From: Trifolium pratense
Taxonomy: Eukaryota; Streptophyta; Magnoliopsida; Fabales; Fabaceae
Reading direction: 5' to 3'
Assembly: GCF_020283565.1 (NCBI RefSeq)
Contig: NC_060060.1
Coordinates: forward strand, 23,188,001 to 23,252,000
Length of the DNA stretch: 64,000 bases
The translations under genes were made by a program, and so were the position numbers. The notes under the pieces are model-generated. The model worked only from the letters and a program-made list of their open reading frames with translations. It was not told the DNA's origin and did no database searches. Below are positions 57,828-64,000 of this stretch, in pieces; position 1 is the first letter of the stretch, and every line of letters begins with the position of its first letter.

Positions 57828-59197
57828 TCTGTAAGTGCACAAAATCGCAACCAAGTAATAAATTAATAAGTTATCGTTCTCCACAGGGATTGTGTCAAAA
57901 TTACTAGTTTCGCTTAGGAATTTAGATAGTTTGCATCCACTTTGTTGTTTAGAGAGAGTTGTGCGGGTAAAAGTAAATTGCAGGAAAGTAAATGACTGAA
58001 AAATAAAGTAAAGGTGCGTGTGTGTCCACGCGGGGTGGTTAAGTGTTTTCGAATCCCTCCCTTACTCCTGCTTGGTGGTTAATTCCCTTGTTCCCCTCTA
58101 TCGGGATTAGTCTTCTAAAATAGGTTCGGAAGCACTCGTTCCCTATTTCTATTACAAACTGGTTAGTTAGGGTTGCGTTTACTCTGCTTAAATATCCTCG
58201 CCCCAGTCGGTTCCACTTACTCGTTTAAACTTTGGTATCATTAGCCTTAAGGCTCAATGTGTCGCAAGCTGTCACGTGTTCCTCAAACTAGTCCTAACTC
58301 TGACTTCAGGCAGAATTTATCGTTCTAGACTAAGCTTTTAATCCTATATTAAGACCTCAGATACTGAATTTAATGGTCTCATGTTGGACCTTAGCACACC
58401 GTCCTTCGTTCGGGATAACTAGCTTCGTTTCCTATCCGATATCCACTAGCTCCTTAGATTTTATTCTAATGTGATCATTATTAAAATAAATATAAAAACC
58501 AGACAATAAAAGAGCTTCAATAGGAACAACTGAATTTATACCCAAATTATACAAAATCAAGCATTCGTAAGGGAGTTCATCGACTCCACCTAACCTAGGA
58601 AAAATAAATTACAAAGACAGAACATAAAAGAACCTTATTGGCCTTGGAGTTCCTTGGCCTCCATGCCTCCTCCTTAGAGTTCTCCTAACTCTAGAGTGAA
58701 TATTCAATGTCTCTGAATATTTTGGAATGAATAATAGCGAAGGAGGAAGACTCTATTTATAGTTTTTCTGTTGGGTTTGGGCTTTTTCTGCGCGTCCATC
58801 GCACCCATCATGGCCACGATGGCTTGTAATTTTGCCTCGTCAGGGCCACGATGGATCATATCGTGGTACGATGGAAGATCTTCTCCAAATTTTCTGTTTT
58901 CTTCAACTGCCTTTCATCGTGCCACGATGACAAGTCATCGTGCCACGATGACAAGTCATTGTTGCAAATTTTCTTCAATTTAAACCGCCTTCTCATCGCG
59001 TCACGCTGGATCTCATCGTAGGTACGATGGGTTGCGCTGTTTATTATGTTTTTGCCCTTTTTTATGCTTTTTCCACTTTTGTTGCTTCTGGGCCAAGTAA
59101 CTTCACTTTTTCAGGTATTTGCTTGCTTTTGGACTTCAATTGCTATTAGAACTACCCTAAATTACTACTAAAAACATCATATAATTGACTGTTATCA
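57828..59197 (-). mobile_element. Solo LTR (about 1.37 kb) with 5-bp target duplication
   Basis: The ends are (TC)TGTAAGTGCACAAAATCG and ATTGACTGTTATCA; GTGGC flanks both sides (57823-57827 and 59198-59202). On the minus strand it would start TGATAACAGTC. No internal domain or second LTR is present, so it is a solo LTR, probably of a Ty3/gypsy element. It contains two tandem copies of CATCGTGCCACGATGACAAGT (58916-58957) among other CCACGATGG words. The frame at 58771-58983 is a shadow. Confidence 0.6.
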
Positions 59198-59202
59198 GTG
59201 GC

Positions 59203-59770
59203 TAATGCCTTCAACAAGTTTCTTACAGGCGTTTTAACTTTCGAGTGTCGAATGAGTACTAACCCTATCTTTCAAAATTAATATAATTGTTCAATCAAGT
59301 AGTTTAGGTAGACATATCGAACTTTTGATTGTGACTTTAAAATAATGTACTTTAATGCTTTAATAATTTTGAACTAGCCTGAGACATTAAGGTGTTTTTA
59401 TTAGTGAATAGGGTTCTGAGTCAGGATACTAGTCTTAACTTAAGACTAGTGTCACTCTTAACTAGTTTTGTGTTAATTCGTCGAGATATTAAGAATGAAT
59501 TGTAATGAAAACAATTACCCAATAGTAATAGGGAAGGGATTTGAAACAACCCAACCATTTTTTTTTATTTTTTTCGTCAAAAAAATCAAACCATTTTTCT
59601 CATCTGAAGTTCAAAACAAATTTATTTTCTCATTGTTACTATTATTTTTGTTATTATTCAATCATCTGAAAACCCCGAAATTACTGTTTTACCTTCTTAA
59701 ATTTATATTTTAATTGAATTATAGAAATAAGCAATTCTTATGGAGACGAATATTTATTATAAATATTAAG
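59203..59770. other. Short intergenic stretch
   Basis: It begins with the continuation of the CACTA-like fragment. The rest is unremarkable; the frame at 59495-59713 is low-complexity. Confidence 0.4.
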
Positions 59771-60031
59771 CTTAACTACACATTTGGTCCCTTACGTTTA
59801 TTTTTTGTTTCAAGTTAGTCCTTTCCGTTAGTTTTGTCACTAACACCGTTTGAATACTACACATGTTAGTGTGTCCAAGTGTCACGTGTCAGACCACATA
59901 ATTGGCTGCCACATGTGACAAAATTGACGGAAATGACTAACTTGAAACCTAAAATAAACGTATGGGGCCAAATTGATACTTTTTAAATGTAAGGGACCAA
60001 ATTAAAACCTAAAATAAACGTAAGAGACCGA
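59771..60031. mobile_element. Long-TIR MITE, cut by the Sirevirus insertion
   Basis: The left arm CTTAACTACACATTTGGTCC continues with TTACGTTTATTTT and AAGTTAGTCCTTTCCG; the right arm has CGGAAATGACTAACTTGAAA and AAAATAAACGTAAGAGACC. It stops at the LTR start at 60032 before its last 20 or so bases. CACGTGTC lies near the centre. Same superfamily as 23336-23676. Confidence 0.6.
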
Positions 60032-61156
60032 TGAAGGTGTGAAAACACAAGAAGGGGGGGGGTTGAATTGTGTTTTAGCTAAGTTAAAACTTTTTCAAGT
60101 TCTTAACTCAACTACGTTAGCAGCGGAAAAGTAACACAATAAAAAACAAGTTAAGGAGATAGAGAGAGAGATCACACAAGCAATTTATACTGGTTCCTCT
60201 CACAAAACGAGAGTAGTCCAGTCCCCTTGCACTTCCAAGGGAGTTCACTATAATCACACAAGATTACACCTGCTCAAGCACACAAGCAAGAGACTTCACA
60301 ACTATGCTCAAGCACACAAGCTTAAGACTTCACACTTAAGCACACAAGCTTAAGTCTCACACTTAAGCACACAAGCTTAAGTTATCACAAGTAATAATAA
60401 AGTATATAAAAATATACAAGTGCTCTTAGATGAACCTAAAGAGAGCAAATACAAATAGTACAGAGTATTTGACTAAAGTGCAAAAACACTTGAGAAAGGT
60501 TCAGAGCTTGTATATCACAGAGTTCAGAGTTTGTTCAGCGCACGTTCAATTCTTGATAATTGTATATGTGTTGCAGCTGATCCTTCTAGTATATATACCA
60601 CTAGAAAAGAGTCGTTGCAAAAGGACCCGTTGGAGTTGATAACCTTTTGTCTTCAAGCAGTTTGTCTTGATGCAGTTTGGTTGTATCCAAAACTAAGAAA
60701 GAGTTTCAGGTACTTTGACTACTGCAGAGTGGACTTTCCTTATTCAGCTAACAAAACTGAAGACCCACGTTCTCAAGATAGGACAGACAAAACAGAGGTA
60801 GCTGAACTGATCAGGCTTGAAAGGTCCTTTTCTTTATTGGTAGAAGAGTTGACTAACAAAGGGAATCTTCACAGCTTTCAAAGAGATCTTCAGAGTTTGA
60901 TGAAGCTTGTAGACAGACAAGAAGTTCTGAAGTCTTCATCCTCTGAACGTTGTAACCTCTGAAGTCCAACATCTTCTGAGCGCTTGTGAACTTCTGAGTT
61001 CACATCCTCTGAACTTCACTCAGGACTTAAATGATGCTTATATCTGCGCACTTAAAATAAATTTTTAGTCCTTCCAATTGTTTATTAATACTTTGTTATC
61101 ATCAAAACCTTTATAGATTTAGGGGCAAACATTTTTAAATCAATTTTGTTCCAACA

Positions 61157-61170
61157 ATCTCCCCCTTTTT
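61157..61170 (-). other. Polypurine tract of the Sirevirus element
   Basis: On the minus strand AAAAAGGGGGAGAT directly precedes the LTR start TGTTGG; it is the usual plus-strand DNA priming site. Confidence 0.7.
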
Positions 61171-61251
61171 GATGATGACAAACATAAGTATTAATTGACA
61201 ATTGTTGTTAAATTAACTTATCATGTTTCTCTTAGGTTTATGAGGTTTGCA

Positions 61252-61603
61252 AGCTCCCCCTAAGATTGATACTCCATAAAGTCTGAACTTTATGTTTTAT
61301 CCATGATATTTTAATTTAGTATAAGATTAAGATGTTTTGAAATAAAACAAATTTCATATCTTTCTTCAGAGAGAGAGGTTTGCAAGCTCTCCCCCTAAGT
61401 CTCATAAGGCTAAGTTAAAATTGCACTCTTAACTTATCCTTACTTATGAAATTTATTTCAGTTTCAACTAACTTAGTCTCCTCCTTGAAATACGTAAAAC
61501 AACTTAAAAGTAACAACTTTTAATATAACAGATAAAAGCGAGATAAAAGGCGTGGTTTCAGTTTTGGAACATATCAATTAATGCGTAACTACTCCCCCTT
61601 TTG
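61252..61603 (-). repeat. Repeated polypurine-like motifs of the Sirevirus
   Basis: CTTAGGGGGAGCTTGC, CTTAGGGGGAGAGCTTGC and AAAAGGGGGAGTAG (minus strand) lie at about 61252-61264, 61386-61399 and 61591-61603, resembling the true polypurine tract. Clustered copies upstream of the 3' LTR are characteristic of Sireviruses. Confidence 0.65.
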
Positions 61604-61736
61604 TCATTATCAAAAAGTAAAACAAAGTTATAAAACCAAGACAGTCAAAGAAGAAAGAGTGGTTGTTACAAAGGTGAATTAATTTCAAAAACAAAAACCA
61701 ACGCGCTCAAGGGTTTATAAAAAGGAACAAGTTAAC

Positions 61737-62102
61737 ATGCCTGCTTCACGTAAAATCAAGAAGAAACAAGTGAAGCAAGAGAAAGTAGGAATAATGAAAA
61801 GATTCAGTTTACGCATCGCAGAGTTTAAGAGAAAGAAGAACGAAGAGAAACGCGAAAACGAAGAGAAAGATAAAAAAGACAACAGGAAACCACAAGATGC
61901 TGAGATAATAATCATCTCATCAGACTCTGAAGCTGAAGAGAATGAAGATGATGCTGACTATGTGGAGTTCTTGGCTAACTATGTTCCAGAAGAGGAACAA
62001 GAAGAAGAAGAACAAGAGCAAAACCCAGATCCCATTGAAATATCATCAGAGGATGCTGAGGAGAAATCAGAGATTTCTTCTGAGTTTTATCCATCTGATT
62101 AG
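61737..62102 (+). CDS. Antisense ORF in the Sirevirus 3' region; basic-acidic protein with SIM-like motifs
   Basis: A 121-residue frame on the strand opposite to the retroelement. Residues 1-50 are very basic (KIKKKQVKQEK, KRKKNEEKR), resembling a nuclear localisation or nucleic-acid-binding region; residues 55-121 are acidic. EIIIISSDSEAEENE (56-70) and PIEISSED (99-106) look like SUMO-interaction motifs, hydrophobic runs followed by Ser and acidic residues. TATAAAAA lies at 61715-61722, only 15-22 bp before the ATG, so a transcript starting 30 bp from it might instead use Met20 (61794). An AATAAA follows the stop at 62161. Function unknown; additional antisense ORFs are known in several plant LTR elements, but no homologue could be searched for here. 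Confidence 0.5.
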   Translation: MPASRKIKKKQVKQEKVGIMKRFSLRIAEFKRKKNEEKRENEEKDKKDNRKPQDAEIIIISSDSEAEENEDDADYVEFLANYVPEEEQEEEEQEQNPDPIEISSEDAEEKSEISSEFYPSD

Positions 62103-62380
62103 GATTAGGTTGTCTTTTTCTTTTTCTTTTTACCAATGTACTCTACATTTTCTGATCATTAATAAAAATTTTCGTTTTTAAAAGCATCTTGTGTTCGTGT
62201 GTTCTTATTTATCAAGAAGATATAGATATCAAGTGGACATAAAATAATTAATCAAGCAAAACATAAACAAAATCTTGAAATGGATAAACCAGAAAAAGTG
62301 TTCAGAAGGTAAACAAGGAAATAAACAAGACAAAATAAGCAAGCGAAACATAAAAAGATGAAGAAAATGTGCATAGAATC

Positions 62381-64000
62381 CTAGGGTTTCTTAAGAAAGG
62401 CTAAGAGTTGGTCGAATTTGTCATTCAGAGAACCCACGTTGGAAACCAGTCCATCTACTTTGGATTCCAAGTTGAGATGAGCTTCTCTTTGCCTTTCCAA
62501 ACCTTCTTGCTGCTCCCTCAGAGCTTCTTGCAAGATCTGCAACTGATCAGCCATAGCAGGAGCTTGATCTTCAACCAAAGGTACTTGTTCTTCAATCAAA
62601 GGTGCCTTGCCTTTATCAGAGGGTTCACCTTCCTCTGGATAGTCAAACATCAGCACATCCTCTTGATTCTGAGAAGCAAGCACATCATCTGAAATATCCT
62701 CTTGTTGCAACTCATTTGCCAACTGGGCAACTCTTGCAGCAGCTTCTTCTAACCTTGCAGACTCAGATCTCTGAGCTTCAAGACTCTGAAATAGCTGGGA
62801 GTCTATCCAGATGACTCCAGACTCTGAACTCTTGAAAGCATTCAGACGGTGTTCAACAGCAGCAATTTCTTTCAGCTTAGCAAGTTCAAATCCATCATGA
62901 TGAAACATGGTCAACCTTTTCAATTCAGCCCTAGCCAGACTTTTCTTTAAGAGGTCTATCACATCCAAATCTCTTCTTCCAACTACAGCCTTAACCTTTG
63001 CAGCAGCAACATCCAAAGCATTGCAAATCCTTGCCTTAATGCTTGATACTTCGAGATCCACATCAGAAGGACAAATTAAGAACCTGTCCTTTATTGTAGA
63101 TAATCTAAGCAAGTCTTCATGAAATTGAGTGGATAGATTTCTAAAAAAGTTGGATGAAGATGGTGAAGGATTGGGAATAGTAGAGAGATTAGGTATTTCA
63201 GGAGTAGGGTTGTCAATAATCACAACTTCTACCTCTGAAGGCTTGGGAGCACAAGTGTGAATACGCTCAGGAGAAGCATGTTCAGCACTTGGATTAGGAT
63301 GGGGTTCAGGGGTTGGTTCAGATGATGAGATGTCAGAAGTGGATTCAGGGTGAATATGTTCAGGAGATGGCTCAGGAGATTTATGTTCAGGGGATGGTTC
63401 AGGAGCAATTTGTTCAGGGGTTGTTTCAGGAGGTGGAGAGGATTGTTTTGTGGGAGAGGTTGGTTTAGTGACAGGAATATCTGGTTGAGGTTCAGATTGT
63501 GGAATGTCAGGTTGAGGTTCAGGTTGTGGTGATGAAGGTTTTGGAGGTGAGCTAGATTTGTGTTGAGTTTCATGAGAAAGAGGGTGATTATTAAGAGGGT
63601 CAGGGCTCAGATGTTTTTCAAGTTCAGATAAGGGGTTATCAGAGGTTGAAATATCAGAGGTTGGTAAGATGGTTTTGAGAGGTTTGGTGTAACCTAATCC
63701 AATCTCATTTTCATTAAAAACATACTTAGAAGACTTACCTTTATCTTTGGAAATAGGAGCAGGTCTTCTACGAAGGCTTTCAGCAATTGTTTCTTCATCA
63801 GACTCAGTTTCATCTTCAGAGTCAGATTTCTCAGATGAACTTTCAACTTCAACAACCATAGGCTTTTTGGAAGCTCCCTCAGCAGCCTTGTTTGCAGTTT
63901 CTTCATGCTTCCTCTTAGTTCTTTGCTCAGCCAAAGATTGCTCAACCTTAACCTTCTTCTGAGCAAGAAGATCTGGCTTAACTTGCTCATCCTGAGAATC
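62381..64000 (-). CDS. Env-like ORF of the Sirevirus element, 5'-partial
   Basis: Open frame of 540 codons, continuing beyond the window: the 22 codons upstream of 63934 are also open, and the codon at 63932-63934 is TTG, not ATG, so no true start is seen. Order: basic start; acidic Ser/Glu/Asp stretch with VVEVESSSEKSDSE; a Pro/Ser/Glu-rich part with PEPQPDIPQSEPQPDIP and EPSPEH repeats (about 130-225); VEVVIIDN; a helical core (about 260-410); a C-terminal coiled coil (LQILQEALREQQEGLERQ region) ending LLAFLKKP. Sireviruses such as SIRE1 carry a so-called env-like gene after pol at this place. No transmembrane segment is visible in this part, so a true envelope role is doubtful. Function unknown. 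Confidence 0.65.
   Translation of the reverse strand, partial: DSQDEQVKPDLLAQKKVKVEQSLAEQRTKRKHEETANKAAEGASKKPMVVEVESSSEKSDSEDETESDEETIAESLRRRPAPISKDKGKSSKYVFNENEIGLGYTKPLKTILPTSDISTSDNPLSELEKHLSPDPLNNHPLSHETQHKSSSPPKPSSPQPEPQPDIPQSEPQPDIPVTKPTSPTKQSSPPPETTPEQIAPEPSPEHKSPEPSPEHIHPESTSDISSSEPTPEPHPNPSAEHASPERIHTCAPKPSEVEVVIIDNPTPEIPNLSTIPNPSPSSSNFFRNLSTQFHEDLLRLSTIKDRFLICPSDVDLEVSSIKARICNALDVAAAKVKAVVGRRDLDVIDLLKKSLARAELKRLTMFHHDGFELAKLKEIAAVEHRLNAFKSSESGVIWIDSQLFQSLEAQRSESARLEEAAARVAQLANELQQEDISDDVLASQNQEDVLMFDYPEEGEPSDKGKAPLIEEQVPLVEDQAPAMADQLQILQEALREQQEGLERQREAHLNLESKVDGLVSNVGSLNDKFDQLLAFLKKP

Larger units (their letters stand above)
60032..64000 (-). mobile_element. Sirevirus-type (SIRE1/Maximus-like) Ty1/copia element, 3' part
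   Basis: The 3' LTR is at 60032-61156 (TG...CA; on the minus strand TGTTGGAACAAAA ... CACCTTCA). The polypurine tract AAAAAGGGGGAGAT follows at 61157-61170, in minus-strand sense just upstream of the LTR. Three more polypurine-like copies (about 61252-61264, 61386-61399 and 61591-61603) are a known mark of Sireviruses. A long env-like ORF at 62381-64000 is open to the window edge. The LTR holds a TATA-like box on the minus strand (TATATATAC, 60588-60600). Gag, protease, integrase, reverse transcriptase and the 5' LTR are outside the window. The flanking 5 bases before the LTR are ACCGA. Confidence 0.75.

Noticed and set aside
60531..60962. 143-codon plus-strand frame
   Set aside because: It lies wholly within the Sirevirus 3' LTR on the antisense strand, covers the LTR TATA region and shows no domain; treated as chance. 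It has no poly(A) signal or promoter of its own as the ORF at 61737 has.
63229..63573. Leu/Asn/His-rich minus-strand frame of 114 codons
   Set aside because: A frame-shifted reading of the Pro/Ser/Glu repeats in the env-like ORF.

Overview
This is a stretch of nuclear plant DNA: AT-rich, intron-containing genes with GT-AG splice sites, long gene-poor tracts, and many transposable-element remains. A two-exon gene for a nodule-specific cysteine-rich (NCR) type peptide at 37.8-38.1 kb points to a legume of the inverted-repeat-lacking clade (Medicago, clover, pea, vetch and relatives). The species cannot be fixed from the sequence alone.

Layout. 0.3-29.7 kb holds no intact gene. It contains a small LTR element with a perfect 5-bp target duplication, PIF/Harbinger-like, MULE-like and hAT-like non-autonomous elements, tRNA-like SINE copies, LINE fragments, a decayed legume repeat gene, an array of miniature LTR elements (19.1-19.9 kb) and two nested hAT elements (24.0-25.2 kb). 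29.8-33.0 kb is an F-box/kelch gene of the SKIP11 type with a 5'UTR intron. 33-37.7 kb is repeat-rich, including fold-backs, a field of GTTCTAGAAC-type palindromes and an (AAT)n array. Then come the NCR-type gene (37.8-38.1 kb), a CACTA-like end and a LINE fragment, a three-exon gene matching mitochondrial GAMETE CELL DEFECTIVE 1 (39.3-42.2 kb), an orphan exon-like fragment (42.9-43.0 kb), and a five-exon HVA22/DP1-like gene on the minus strand (43.7-47.5 kb). Intron 4 of the HVA22-like gene contains a tRNA-Val(AAC) gene on the opposite strand; intron 3 contains a decayed LINE ORF1. 48-53.6 kb is intergenic with an intact-ended hAT element. 53.6-54.8 kb is a class I TCP transcription factor gene (TCP14/15-like, minus) with a (TC)27 tract upstream. 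56.3-59.8 kb is retroelement debris with one solo LTR. From 60.0 kb to the window end lies the 3' part of a Sirevirus-type Ty1/copia element on the minus strand: 3' LTR, polypurine tract, repeated polypurine-like motifs, and an env-like ORF running off the window. This region also has a plus-strand antisense ORF with its own TATA-like and AATAAA signals.

The cellular genes look like independent transcription units: ubiquitin ligase adaptor, symbiosis-type secreted peptide, mitochondrial protein, ER membrane protein and transcription factor. The one possible link visible in sequence is that class I TCP proteins recognise GCCCR/site II-type motifs, and the GCD1 promoter carries a cluster of them; this is inference only. 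The most unusual items are the antisense gene-like cassette in the Sirevirus, the tandem and juxtaposed TRIM elements, and the nested hAT pair with readable target duplications.
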